From: Bremia lactucae
Lineage: Eukaryota; Oomycota; Peronosporomycetes; Peronosporales; Peronosporaceae
DNA length: 64,000 bases
Reading direction: 5' to 3'
Assembly (NCBI RefSeq): GCF_004359215.1
Contig: NC_090613.1
Location: 2,381,192-2,445,191 of the forward strand
How positions within the stretch are numbered: the first letter of the stretch is position 1; the number at the start of each line of letters is the position of its first letter. The position numbers were made by a program, and so were the translations under genes. This document shows, one piece after another, positions 10,095 through 20,195 of the stretch. The notes beneath the pieces were generated by a model. The model did no database searches. It was not told where the DNA came from and was given only the letters and a program-made list of their open reading frames with translations.

Positions 10095-10888
10095 GCTCTA
10101 TGCTACGGATCATTTTTTAATAATTTTAGCTGCTCTAACCTACAGTGCAATATTTTGTTTGATAAAAGTGACAACGCAGAATATTTCAATAAATTCCGTA
10201 AGACCTCAATTTCTTAAGATCAATTTCTTAAGAGTGGGTGGTGCTAAAATGCAGTGGTCAGTTTCGCTCAGGTGTACAGAATATATCTTGACCGTTGCTA
10301 CGTATTTGTTCCTACCAAGAAAATTGTTCGAGTGTACTTGATTAATTTTTATGAACAAGTAAAGACTTGGTTACTGAAGCCCCTTGCACAAGGATTGCCT
10401 GCGAACGCATACCCTTTTTGTAGCCTTGCATTGCTCATACGATCATCAAGTACATGAAAAAGATGGAAAAAGTGATTGCAAAATGTTGTTTTTGAGACTT
10501 GATTTGCTCAATTTCGAGTAGATTGCAAAGATTCTTAGAAAAACGCCTCGTACACACTTTGTGGTGCTTTTGCTTTTCGCTGATGCAGATCAGAGCAAGT
10601 GCATATCTTTCGGAGAAGGATTTTTCCCGGCTAGTCTGCCACACATAATACTACTCACAGACATGTCGCAATGATAACTTTAAGGCTGGCTTCCCGCAGA
10701 TGCAGAAGAACATTGAAGTAGCAGTAATTGCTCGCTTCAAAGAGCGGTACCCTAACATTGCAAAACGGCAAATCCGCGACAATTCGATATGGTTAGTAAG
10801 TGATAAAAACGGCGATTGATTTGCCACAACCCATCTATCAGCGCAGTACCAGGTCCTACAAATTTCTGCTGTTTGGAAGCCTTTCCTC
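10095..10888. other. Unassigned region upstream of the phosphatase gene
   Basis: No transposon end recognised. One short plus-strand frame (about 10648-10821) encodes NFKAGFPQMQKNIEVAVIA and RFKERYPNIAKRQIRDNSIW, ending LVSDKNGD-stop. Its composition looks like real protein, but I recognise no family. An upstream stretch (about 10520-10650) also reads as plausible peptide in another frame. These may be remnants of a decayed host gene. Confidence 0.3.
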
Positions 10889-10904
10889 CTCACATCTGAA
10901 TTTT
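10889..10904 (+). promoter_or_regulatory. Possible oomycete initiator (Inr-like) element
   Basis: CTCACATCTGAATTTT resembles the oomycete core promoter consensus around the transcription start (CTCATTYYNCAWTTT), with three mismatches. It lies about 41 nt upstream of the ATG at 10945, a usual spacing. The match is by eye only. Confidence 0.35.
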
Positions 10905-10944
10905 CCGTCAGTCTCTCGGATCTCGCTTAACTCGTAACGCTAAA

Positions 10945-11793
10945 ATGTTGGCGGTAATCCTCGGTGCGCTTCTTTTCGTGATATGCAAAGCTAGTGGCCA
11001 GCATCCTACGTCATCTCGGTATCGCTACATTCCTAAATATTTTAGTCAACGGGATCCTAGCCAGTCTCCCCCAGCGTCTTACCCTCCTCACATGGGGCTG
11101 CAGGATGGATACACGTGGCATGATGTGCATGCTGAAGTTGCCGCGGGACGACTTGAAGGCAGAAATGTGAAGCTTCTGGTATTTCTGCGTCATGGTGAAG
11201 GTATCCACAACGTCGCTACTAACAAGTATGGCATGTTCGCGTGGGACGGCTACTACTCTAAGCTGCCAGAGTATTTGGATTCGCCCTTGACAAAAACCGG
11301 GGTCATACAAGCAGGAAAAGCGTCGAAAATGCTCGACGGTGAGATTTCTATGGGCTTACATCTCGACAATGTGCTGGTGTCTCCGCTAGAGCGTACACTT
11401 CATACTTACTCCGTTGCGTACCAAAATCAACAAAACATCAAAAGCACAGTGGTAGAGTTAGCACGGGAGATACTGGGTGTGAGCACTTGCGACCAGCGTC
11501 GCAGCATCTCTGAAAAGCGACTCGAGTACCCTCACTTGGACTTCAGCAAAATTAAATCTGATGCGGACCCATGGTGGACCTCTGATCATCGTGAGACTGA
11601 CGCTGAGATAAAAATTCGTGCAACAAAGTTCTTAAATTTTATCTTTTCGAACACGTCATCACAGAGTGTTGGTGTTGTCTCCCACAGCATATTTGCCGCT
11701 GCGCTTCTAGGTGTAGTTAATCATCCCGTGTACAAAATTGCAACAGCTGAGTTCCTACCTCTGCTTATTGAGGCCTTCCCACCAGCAAACTAA
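10945..11793 (+). CDS. Secreted histidine-phosphatase (phosphoglycerate mutase-like) protein
   Basis: A 282-aa intact ORF and the only clearly intact non-transposon gene in the window. Residues 1-18 form a signal peptide (hydrophobic LAVILGALLFVICKA, then SGQ), so the product is probably secreted. The branch-1 histidine-phosphatase motif LRHGEGIHN lies at residues 81-89, with His83 the expected phospho-acceptor. A conserved SPLERT follows at 146-151 (Arg150), a likely proton donor is Glu175 (REILGV), and the second catalytic His is 247 in GVVSHS. It resembles the fungal/oomycete PGM-like phosphatases of the PMU type rather than glycolytic phosphoglycerate mutase. There is no RxLR-dEER motif. 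The start follows an in-frame-free leader and an Inr-like element. No intron is needed. The substrate is unknown. Confidence 0.85.
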   Translation: MLAVILGALLFVICKASGQHPTSSRYRYIPKYFSQRDPSQSPPASYPPHMGLQDGYTWHDVHAEVAAGRLEGRNVKLLVFLRHGEGIHNVATNKYGMFAWDGYYSKLPEYLDSPLTKTGVIQAGKASKMLDGEISMGLHLDNVLVSPLERTLHTYSVAYQNQQNIKSTVVELAREILGVSTCDQRRSISEKRLEYPHLDFSKIKSDADPWWTSDHRETDAEIKIRATKFLNFIFSNTSSQSVGVVSHSIFAAALLGVVNHPVYKIATAEFLPLLIEAFPPAN

Positions 11794-12075
11794 ATGCTAG
11801 TTTTGCAATTGGCCGAATTCGTGCGATTTGTTGAACTCGTTATAAATGATTTCCTTTTTACAAGCTTCGTCCGGATTTGGATGACTGTGGGAAACGTGAT
11901 GGCGCAGGTTGATGATTGATAACATAAAAGCTAGAAACGTTTGGGCTCTTTTTAATCAGTGAAAAAACATCGGAGCTTAAAATTATATTAGAATAATACG
12001 ATAGTTAATAATATCGAACTATAAAATTTAAGAAACGTATTGTCCAGGTCGAAGATCAATCTATTGTTATATATG
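11794..12075. other. 3' flank of the phosphatase gene
   Basis: AT-rich downstream sequence with no ORF or repeat end. It probably contains the transcription end of the phosphatase gene, but no clear polyadenylation signal stands out. It ends where a reversed T1 LTR piece begins. Confidence 0.35.
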
Positions 12076-12238
12076 TGTAACGGGGCACTACGACTTGTAC
12101 TGTTCCAGTACAAGTCCACTTCACACTGCTTCAGTTGTGAGTGGTGCCTTTCGTTAGGTGACGTACACTGTACGTGCAGAGGAAGACTTCCCTTAAGACA
12201 AGTTAACTTAAGAGGGTAAAATGAAAATTGTATTAATA
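12076..12238 (-). repeat. Reversed T1 LTR 3' part abutting a forward LTR
   Basis: From TGTAACGGGGCACTACGACT (complement of the LTR 3' end) this matches about 160 bp of the T1 LTR in reverse. It stops exactly where the forward LTR starts at 12239, giving an inverted LTR-LTR junction. Only the 3' third of the LTR is present. Confidence 0.75.
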
Positions 12239-12705
12239 TTGTAACTGGGTGTATCGTTACATGAAATTAACACTGAAAGGTTGTTAGTTAATATATTATC
12301 TAAAAGGTAGATAATGTTTGGAGAATATAACTTTACATGGTAATATTCTAAAAGCTTATCCATTGGCAGATATAGACCATTATATCTACTTTCTCCGCTG
12401 TCCAGTCAGAGTTGGAAGCGCGCAAAGAGAGAGACAGATTAGACTTTATTACATGTTTTGTATTAGTTTAAAATTAAGTAGTATTAAATAGATAGAAACA
12501 AAAGAACTTAATTATATTAAATACTGTTTTTAATTAACCCTCTTTAAAGCAAGTGTTTTAAAAGAGAGTCTTCTTCTGCACGTACTACTGTACGAGAAGT
12601 GAGGCACCACTCGCAGGTGATCAGTCGAGATGTCACGTTCGACGACTGAGGCAGTGCGGAGTGGACTTGCACTGAAGCAGTACAAGTCAGTAGTGCCCCG
12701 TACCA
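12239..12705 (+). repeat. T1 5' LTR (467 bp)
   Basis: Starts TGTAACTGGGTGTATCG and ends GTGCCCCGTACCA. The ends differ from the consensus CCCCGTTACA by a mutated terminus. Matches the LTRs at 62816-63252 and 6490-6929. Confidence 0.85.
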
Positions 12706-12707
12706 CC

Positions 12708-12721
12708 TGGTAGCACTTTTT
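12708..12721 (+). promoter_or_regulatory. Primer-binding site, T1
   Basis: TGGTAGCACTTTTT, two bases after the LTR. Begins with the TGG expected opposite a tRNA CCA end. The same ten bases follow T3 LTRs (20099, 55262), the T1 LTR at 63252 and the T5 LTR (41009-41020, minus). Confidence 0.7.
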
Positions 12722-12755
12722 AGTCCGTCCAAGGACCGCAGTTCTATCATCTAAC

Positions 12756-13790
12756 ATGGACATGTTAGATGATAATGGACATACGCATCACGTTTCGCGT
12801 GATAGCTACTCCTTTCTAAATGACATAGAAAGGAGTGCGGTCGAACGAGCGAGTTCGACCGAAATTCATTCGGAAGTGATGCCATATTGGCCATGCTGTC
12901 CGGTTTGGACAGAGATGCCCTCCATTCAGCCATCGCCAAGTACATACAACATGAACTTGACGAGGCTAAGGAAAGAGTAGCCTTGCTTAATCAGAAAGGC
13001 TCTGAACAGGCAGAACTGTTGAGGTTGCAGCAGGTACAGACCCCTGTACCTGGGATGACGCACACGCGTCGTCCCGATACCTTAAAGATCGACATCTTTA
13101 AGTATAGGGTAGTCGAAGAAGACTCTCTCTAAAGATCGTTCGTCGAGTTAAACAATGCCATAAGGGCTCGTCATATCAGCGACGAGCAAATGCACGTCAC
13201 ATTTGCTCAATCAAATTTAGTTGGTCGTGCTAAAACTTGGGCACTAAGCCTTCAGTTGCCCGACCCATATGTCTTTGGGTCGCTAGAGGCTTTAAAGCCC
13301 GGCTCAAAAAGATGTTTGAACCGTCTAGGGGTGAGTTCAGAGCTCGATCAGGGCTTCCAAAACTCAAGCAAGGCACGCGTGATGTCCACGCTTATATTCA
13401 GCACATATGACTCTTTGCGAGTTGATCACGAACAGTCCAGTTCATGAACACAAGTTGATTACGGTGTTTATGAAAGGTCTTACAGATGATCCCGTGAATA
13501 CCCACCTGTTCCGCTTGGAACTGGATACGCTTGAAGAAGTAATATCGTTTGCGGAACAGGAGGACTTTAGCTTGAGACAGGCTCAAGCTAGTTCGTCATA
13601 ATATCGCCCTCCAAGACGACACGAGCTTGGAAATTCAGAACCTTTGGACCTCTTATATTGAAAACGAGAGACCTCGCTTTTCGAGCAATAAGCGATTGCA
13701 GAAATGTCATCGCTGCCAAAAGTTAGGACACTACGCTTAAGAGTGCAGTGCCGCAATGCCCAATACCTTGAAGAACTAAAAGTAATTATA
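12756..13790 (+). pseudogene. gag: T1 gag, degenerate second copy
   Basis: Same reading as the copy at 4929, with the same stops and shifts: start MDMLDDNGHTHH, a stop after YRVVEEDSL, the capsid-like FAQSNLVGRAKTWALSLQL, and a zinc knuckle broken by a stop near 13735-13745. Compare the open frame at 63300. Both dead copies share all disabling changes, so duplication came after death. Confidence 0.85.
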
Positions 13791-13924
13791 GACTGAATGC
13801 CAAAAAGGGCAACGGTCGCGAGTCCGACGTTGTTGCGAAATCGCAACAGCAAGGCGGACCGCCAAAAAACCGTCGGGGTCAGTAGGGGCGCAACGCCCTA
13901 CTGATCCAGCAACCTCAAGAGAAT

Positions 13925-13996
13925 TTGCAAATCTCTTGACATAAGTTGCTCCAGACACATGCAAGTCTCTTGACATAAGTTGCTCCAGACACACAT
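13925..13996 (+). repeat. Direct duplication of a ~36 bp unit
   Basis: GCAAATCTCTTGACATAAG plus TTGCTCCAGACACA occurs twice in succession (second unit GCAAGTCTC...). The sister copy near 6100-6132 has it once. The duplication sits at the end of the identical tract. Confidence 0.8.
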
Positions 13997-14034
13997 CACT
14001 ATGTGTCTCTGCACCTGGCGATGAGGTATCCCTC

Positions 14035-14940
14035 AGCACCTTGAAAGTAAAAGTGACAAATGATTTGTCACTTAGCGCCATAGTAAACTGTGGGGTGTCG
14101 AATAACTTTATTCGTCGCCAGTCACTAGAGGGTCGTAGGCTCAAATATGTTGAGCGCGGCATCCCTCCAACAAGGATGACGGTGCGTCTAGCGACAGGCG
14201 CATCGATAACAGTGATGGAACGCGAAGTGAAATTTCACTACACGTTAAAGATTTACAGTACGATGACAGTTTCATCGAACTGGATCTGGATGACATAGTT
14301 GATGTCATCCCACGTCTACCGCGGCTCAATAAGTATGAGCCAAGAATCAGCTGGCAGCATCAGTCCGTAAAGATGCCTGTCACTTGTTCATCAGATGGCC
14401 ATCTGATGAACGTCTTGGAGCGTCCACAAGCGTGTGGATGTACTACGAGTGAGTGCGATGGCCTCACTTGTGGTACGGTCGTTAGTACAACTGCACAAGA
14501 TCACAGTGAGATTACTAATCACATTGTGGAGTCAGCAGCTGGCGGCTGTGCGAATGCACAGGCAGCGCCTAAGGTCCACCACTCGAATAAGTGGATTGAG
14601 ACATGAATGTACGCCTAGCGGGCGACATCCAAGGAAGATACTTGTTGTCCAAAAGGGACAACACGATAATCCTAGGTCGAGTAGAGAGTCGACCATAGAG
14701 GACCCGACTGTGATAGCGCAATCACAGTCGGAAGACGTTAAGGAAATAAGTCCCCACGTACTTGAGGAGAAATCTCCTCAAAGAGTTAATGCTGAAGTGA
14801 CTAGATTTCTGCATCCCGAGAAATTAATCCCTCCGCAGCCTGTGGATAAATCCCAGCATGAAACCGAGACATTGAATGTCTTGGTTAATGGCGGATCAAG
14901 AGTAGGCGCTATAAATCCCAGCATGAAACCGAGACATTGA
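14035..14940 (+). pseudogene. T1 retropepsin and protease-RT linker, inactive
   Basis: Encodes KVKVTNDLSLSAIVNCGVS and NNFIRRQSLEGRRLKYVERG, the protease N-terminal half. Gypsy proteases have D-S/C-G-A/V-S at this point; here the catalytic Asp codon reads Asn (VNCGVS, near 14088). The flap/C-terminal part follows in shifted frames, then an S/T/H-rich linker to about 14940 and a 65-bp tandem repeat. Many short perfect inverted repeats lie in this stretch. Confidence 0.75.
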
Positions 14941-15042
14941 ATGTCTTGGTTAATGGCAGATCAAGAGTAGGCGTTATAAATCCCAGCATGAAACCGAGAC
15001 ATTGAATGTCTTGGTTAATGGCGGATCAAGAGTAGGCGCTTA
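14848..15042 (+). repeat. 65-bp tandem repeat, three units
   Basis: The unit beginning TAAATCCCAGCATGAAACCG recurs with a period of 65 bp (TCCCAGCATG at 14851, 14916 and 14981). Single-base differences separate the units. Each unit contains the small hairpin AGACATTGAATGTCT. It lies inside the protease-RT linker and breaks the frame. Confidence 0.9.
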
Positions 15043-15114
15043 TACTCTTGATCTGTATGCGCCTCCAAAGTTAACTACGGAGTAACTCAATTACCAACCT
15101 TATAACCTAAACAG

Positions 15115-16690
15115 TTCTTGAGAGATCTACATAGTGGTAGAATCAAGCAGATCTGCGTACTCGTCACAGATGACGAAAACGTAACCGATATTCGGTCAGC
15201 GGTAATTCTTGCAGAGAACGAACGAGTTCTCAGCAGCTCATCGATGGACGAAAGTGTCCTCGATGCGAAGACTCGGATTGAGAGATATACTACTCAATCC
15301 TAGGAGTCACTTAAGACAAATCCTTTATACAAGGATTTATTGGAATTCAGGGATGTATTCCTTGAAGCAGTTCCATGCGAGTTGCCTAAGGATAAAGGCA
15401 CTCGACATGAGATCGAGCTCAAACCGGGCTCGAAGTACTGTGTCATGAAGCAGTGGCCACTGCCTCGTGAACAAGTATTTGCGATCGATAAATTCTTTAC
15501 CGATCGAATAAAAGCGGGACATGTAAGAGAGTCAACCTCCCCACATAGCTCTCCGACCTTCTGTGTGCGAAAGGCCACACGAAGGTGGCATTCAATAACC
15601 TAAATGTCGCAACGGTATCGGCTCAAATGCCGATAGCTAGAAAAGACGTAGTCATAGATGGTATGTCTAAGAGTACCATTTTTTCGTCTATGGCCATCCC
15701 AGTGAGATGCTCTTGGAATGGCTAGTAATGCCAGATGAGCTTAGTAAAGCCCCTGCAACATTCAACAGATGCGTAGCGGATCTGTTGAGACCGGTGCGAG
15801 AATTCGCACCAGCTATTTCGACGATGTATTCGTCCATAGCCGGGCCATGGACGGAAAGACGGACGTGGAAGTTCATAAACTCACGTTCGTCAGGTTCTCA
15901 CACTTATGTGAAAACACAAGTTGTACGCAAATCTCAAGAAGTGTATATTCGCTGCAAGCGAAATACCACTTCTTGGGTGGATCGTCGGAAAACACGGCGT
16001 GCGCCCTGATCCCGTAAAGATCTAGGCAATTACCAACTGGACAGTTCCAGGCGATGTCAAGGGACTTAGAAAGCTCCTTTGCTAGCGGCGTAGCTGCACA
16101 AGTACTCACGCAATTATGCCGAGATGACAGTTCATCTCTCTCGTCTCTTGGAAAAAGACGAGAAATGGTTATGGAACGCTGATTGTCAGAGTTCCTTTGA
16201 AGACATCAAGCAACGCTTGATGCAATCACCCATCTTGGCGATTGCAGATTAAGACAGGCCATTCCATGTGGTCGGTGACGCCACCGATTTTGCATCGGCT
16301 GCGCGTTAATGCAATACGATACAGACGGCGCGGAGCGCGTCGTCTGTTACCAATCGCGTCAGCTGCAACCAGCTGAACGCAATTACCCAGTGCATGACAA
16401 GGAACGCCTTGCCATGAAAAATTCACTGGCTAATTTAGGGCTTAACTCCTCGGATGTAGGCCGTTCAACGTATATACGGACCATGCGTCATGACACAGCC
16501 GTAAAAAGCCCATACCTCTCGCTAAGAATGGCAAGGTGGCAACCCTTCTTCGCGGAGTATAATTTCTTCGTGGAATATAAACCAAACGACGTAATGACGG
16601 CGCTGATGCATTGTTACGCCGACCCGATTTCGATTCGCTGCGCACTCCAAAAGCAAAAATAATCCCACTGTTGCAACACTCATTACAAGT
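15115..16690 (+). pseudogene. pol: T1 reverse transcriptase and RNase H, decayed
   Basis: An RT N-terminal region is readable at 15340-15600 (EFRDVFLEAVPCELPKDKG, KPGSKYCVMKQWPLPREQV, HVRESTSPHSSPTFCV). The active-site YFDDVF box lies at about 15810-15830, after an internal deletion of the palm. The connection and RNase H follow: VCYQSRQLQPAERNYPVHDK at 16340-16400, and LSLRMARWQPFFAEYNFFVE at 16520-16580. Stops are frequent. The region is rich in short palindromes. Confidence 0.8.
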
Positions 16691-17029
16691 GTTCCGTCGT
16701 CAACTTTGTTTGATGACATAAGAAAGCCAATTCAGAAGATGAAGACCTTCTGCGCTTAATAGATTATCTGATGAATCCATCCAATATACTTTTTAAGAAA
16801 TTACCGTCTTTATATTGATCGTCATCCGATCGATACACAACACGCAACGGCTTACTGTACTACACAGCCGTTGTCGGCGACACTCCACGTGTGTGTCGTC
16901 GTCCCAACTCACAATGATTTGCGCTTGCGCATCATGTATAAGTGACACGATGCACCAACAAGTGAGCGTCGTGGACGTGAGAAAACTTATCTTACAGTAA
17001 GTCGCGACTTTTACTGGCCCCGCCAGTAT

Positions 17030-17410
17030 CAGTTCGTGCACAAGCCCATTCGTGCTTGGGAGGTATGTCCACGGGTGAAGCCTAGCCCTTCATCCCGTGC
17101 ACCTCTCCAACCTCTACCACTTCCGGCAGAATGTTGGCAGTCCGTATTTATGGACGATGTCTTCGGATTTCTCGAAGACGATCGCAAAAACAATGGAATC
17201 CTTGTTTTTATTGACAGATTCAGCAAGATGGTACATCTTGCTGCAGTACCAGAGACAGATGGTCAGATGGAACGCGTAAATCGCGTCCTCGAAGAGATAC
17301 TTCGAGGTTACGTCCAATCGTATCCGAATTGGAGCGGGTTTTACCGATGGTCGAATTCGCCACTTACAATTCGGTGCATGCGTCTACCACGCATACACCG
17401 TTCTTCGTGA
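17030..17410 (+). pseudogene. pol: T1 integrase core, internally deleted
   Basis: Contains the zinc-finger/core junction (SSRAPLQPLPLPAECWQSVF), then ILVFIDRFSKMVHLAAVPET joined directly to DGQMERVNRVLEEILRGYV. About 80 residues between the first Asp region and the Glu region, including the second catalytic Asp, are missing. Confidence 0.8.
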
Positions 17411-17544
17411 ATGGCTTGCGCCATCCACCCCCGCATGCATACCCAATTAAAAGGATCTTCTAGTTTAGGGAGGGTGGACTCGCACGAGCAAAACCATTTC
17501 TGACTCATGCGCATCCCGCTTCGAAATTACCAACGACGCGAAAG

Positions 17545-18580
17545 ATGCCGATGTTGAAGCAATCGACATCGAAGAAGAACAAGATCTCATGTCAGTGCTT
17601 ACAAAGCGCACTGAAAAAGACAAAACAAATGAGTCAGCAGAAGAATTCTGCTAACTCGAGAATCAGGAGTGAGTTTCGTACGGATTCAATTGCTAACGCA
17701 GTGGACCGTCAGAAATGGAACGCAGACAAACATGGAAGAGCAAACGCTATTTCATTCAAAATTAATGACCTAATACTACTCTATACGGTAAACTTACCTA
17801 AGCGCGTAGTCACTAATGTGGGTAGCAGTAAACTACTACCCAAGTTTATTGGACCTTTCCGTGTACTGCATCGCAGAGGCAATGCGTACACAATAGAATT
17901 CTCAGGCAGGATGCGAACGCATCCTACGTCTTACGTTGGTCGGCTCCGCCCGAGCCATCAGTGCGCGGTTTCTTCCGAGGACGGATCTGATCACCTTTTT
18001 CAAGAATCCCAAAACGAGTTTTGTGGTCACGACGCAGATTCTCATGCTGAATCTGGAGATTCTCATGTCGGGTCCGAAGATCCTCGAAACCGTAATGGGC
18101 TGTCGTCAGCTCATCACGAAGAGCGTGATTCTTCCGTTCGTACTCCAACATTGATTACGCACTCTTCGAATGGTCTTCCAACCGTTCGATATAATGAGCC
18201 TGCACTGTCTGCTCCAACGAGTGACGCTTACTGCGCTCGTGATCAAGACCCTCTTCCAATACATGGAGGACGTGGTCAAGTTTGTCGATCTTCGACTCTA
18301 GATCCGACACAGGTCGGATCTAATTTCCCTCCTCCGCCACAACCATTGGTGAATTCCCACGGTGGTCTACGCCTCCTTGTGGAACGTATTCTAATTCACC
18401 GTGATGTGAAGGGACAGCGAACGAGTTATCATGTTCGCTGGCGCGGTTATCCACCTTCACATGACAGTTAAGAGCCTCGTTTCCAGCTAGTTGTTGACGT
18501 TGAGGGCATCGTCCGTCAGTATGATGAGACCCATCTAATGGATCAGAAGGTCCATCGGAAAACACGAGCCCCTGGCGCTT
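17545..18580 (+). pseudogene. pol: T1 integrase C-terminus, linker and chromodomain
   Basis: A 308-codon open frame (17545-18471). It carries the GPY/F-type region (KLLPKFIGPFRVLHRRGNAY), RMRTHPTSYVGRLRPSHQC, a long acidic/serine-rich linker, then a chromodomain (about 18361-18560) with LLVERILIHRDVKGQRTSYH and VRWRGYPPSHDS, a stop, then EPRFQLVVDVEGIVRQYDET. The chromodomain is complete except for the single stop at 18471. The linker is overlapped on the other strand by a coiled-coil frame. Confidence 0.85.
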
Positions 18581-19606
18581 GTAAATCGATTGCAAAACGT
18601 CAATCACATCGCGCATCTCGATAGATATGCGAGCCCTTCCCCAGAGCGAAGAAAGGGAATAGACATTCCCTTTTACTCGCTTCGTGTTGTCAACACAACA
18701 CAGACAGGGACACCCCACGTGAGGCATGGAAGTCCTGCCTCACGTGACAACCGATGCAATATATACCTTGCACCGGTTGGAGTCCTTTCTTAAATTTAAC
18801 ACGAATTGCGTAGTCTTTGAAGCCAGGCTTCGCGTCCAATGTCTTTGATATTGCGAATAAACGCGTTCCAGGCTTGCATCTTTTAGCTTTTATCTCGCTT
18901 GTTGTTGCCACTATATCATCAATGCTTAAAACTGCATCGAGATATAAATCTTCCTCAGCGTGAAAGTTCTTCGCGCTGGGATCAAAGCCATGTAGCGTTG
19001 CTGCAATAAATAAGGGTTATTTATTGTGAGGAGTAGTCTCTCCAGAGAAGCTACTGACTAGTCATTCGGGCAAAATCCACGGCTTCTTGTCATGGGCAAG
19101 ACGAGACATTTTATTGTCTGTACTCCCCTGAGTGGTACTCACTGAAGCAGCGGTCAACAACTACATTTTTACGATGGCTTACGCCATCGTCATCATCACG
19201 CACAGGAACCAGTGCAGTGATGGCTTGGGAGACGGTGCTGGCGATGGGGAGTTATCCTCATCGTCGGAACCAAATATGCTGAAGCGAATGCTTTTAGCGC
19301 GTCTTACCGATTGAGTTCCCTCATCCGAAGGTTTATATTCAGCCGCCTAAAGACGATCAGGCGACTATTCCGCTCTCCCCGAGTCGGCCATTTCGTCCGA
19401 CTCGTATTCGTAGTCGAACGCCAAAGAGGGGTCGCATTCACATGATGACTCACCACGTGCACCCGCAACAGTTAGTATTGCGGGAGAAGATGATACTACG
19501 GCAGTGCCCTGTCTGTCGCGAGAGACAATAATGCGTCGCCCGCGGCTGCATGTACCGCAGCCAAAGGCGCCGCACTATTCGCACAGCGCATGGACTCGTT
19601 TACCAT
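17924..19606 (-). pseudogene. T1 antisense ORF region (opposite pol 3' end)
   Basis: On the minus strand, starting MVNESMRCANSAAP at 19606 (117 nt from the 3' LTR), a broken frame runs inward. It has an acidic, Pro/Ser-rich part (SLAFDYEYESDEMADSGRAE, later FSIFGSDDEDNSPSPAPSP), then EIKAKRCKPGTRLFAISKTL near 18900-18840, and then an open stretch through the chromodomain. It ends in a coiled coil (HENLQIQHENLRRDHK) and RPRKKPRTDGSGG at about 17990-17940. No family recognised. The position and plan match antisense frames in the other Gypsy lineages here. It is disrupted by several stops. Confidence 0.5.
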
Positions 19607-19709
19607 GCGATAAAATTGAAAATGATAGTTCTGACCAATCAACATCATTTCAATTATGATGTCTTATAGTGACCACCCTATTCAATGACAGTCAGAGTGA
19701 TTGTCATTT

Positions 19710-19966
19710 AAGGGAGGGGTGATGTAACGGGGTGTATCGTTACATGAAATTAACACTTAAAGGTTGTTAGTTTAGATATTATCTTAAAGGTAGATAATAT
19801 TTGGAGAATATTACTTTACATAGTAATATTCGGAAAGCTAATCCATTGGTAGATATAGGCCATTACATCTACTTGCTCCGCGGTCTAGTCAGCGCTGGAC
19901 GCGCGCAAAAAGAGAGACAGATAAGATTTTATTACATGTTTTGTATTAGTATATAATTAAGTTAGT
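19710..19966 (+). repeat. T1 polypurine tract and truncated 3' LTR
   Basis: The polypurine run AAGGGAGGGGTGA (19710-19722) is followed by the LTR start TGTAACGGGGTGTATCG at 19723. LTR homology ends at about 19966, roughly half-way, at the start of a T3 LTR fragment. Confidence 0.85.
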
Positions 19967-19968
19967 AT

Positions 19969-20195
19969 GGATTCACTAAGCTTTAATAGCTTGAACGAAT
20001 TCCTGAGTTGTTAAACCTCATAGTTCTTTAGAACTAAGAGACTCTTTAAGTCTAAAAGTCTTCCTCTGACTTTAGAAGCGAGGTAGCTTCGCTTTATTTG
20101 GTAGCACTCTAATCAATTAGCGCCTGAGGCTTTATAAGACTAAGCCTTTACTGTAATGGAAACGTTTACAAAACTTTAAGAGGCGCAACGCACAG
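19969..20195 (+). repeat. T3 LTR 3' end, primer site and leader fragment
   Basis: Matches the end of the LTR at 54541-55259 and its leader: AGCTTTAATAGCTTG, GCGAGGTAGCTTCGCTT, TGGTAGCACT at 20099, then a leader to 20195. There a reversed T2 LTR begins. So a T3 element was itself broken by T2. Confidence 0.75.

Larger units (their letters stand above)
12239..19966 (+). mobile_element. T1 Gypsy element, full-span but decayed
   Basis: In order: 5' LTR (12239-12705), primer-binding site (12708), gag, protease with a mutated catalytic residue, RT, RNase H, integrase, chromodomain, an antisense ORF region, polypurine tract (19710-19722) and a 3' LTR truncated at about 19966. RT and integrase are internally deleted and every ORF is broken. 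A T3 LTR end follows directly, so the 3' LTR was cut by a later event. Confidence 0.85.

Noticed and set aside
11011..11310. A 99-codon minus-strand frame inside the phosphatase gene
   Set aside because: It is the complement of the conserved catalytic region and has no features of its own; a shadow of the real gene.
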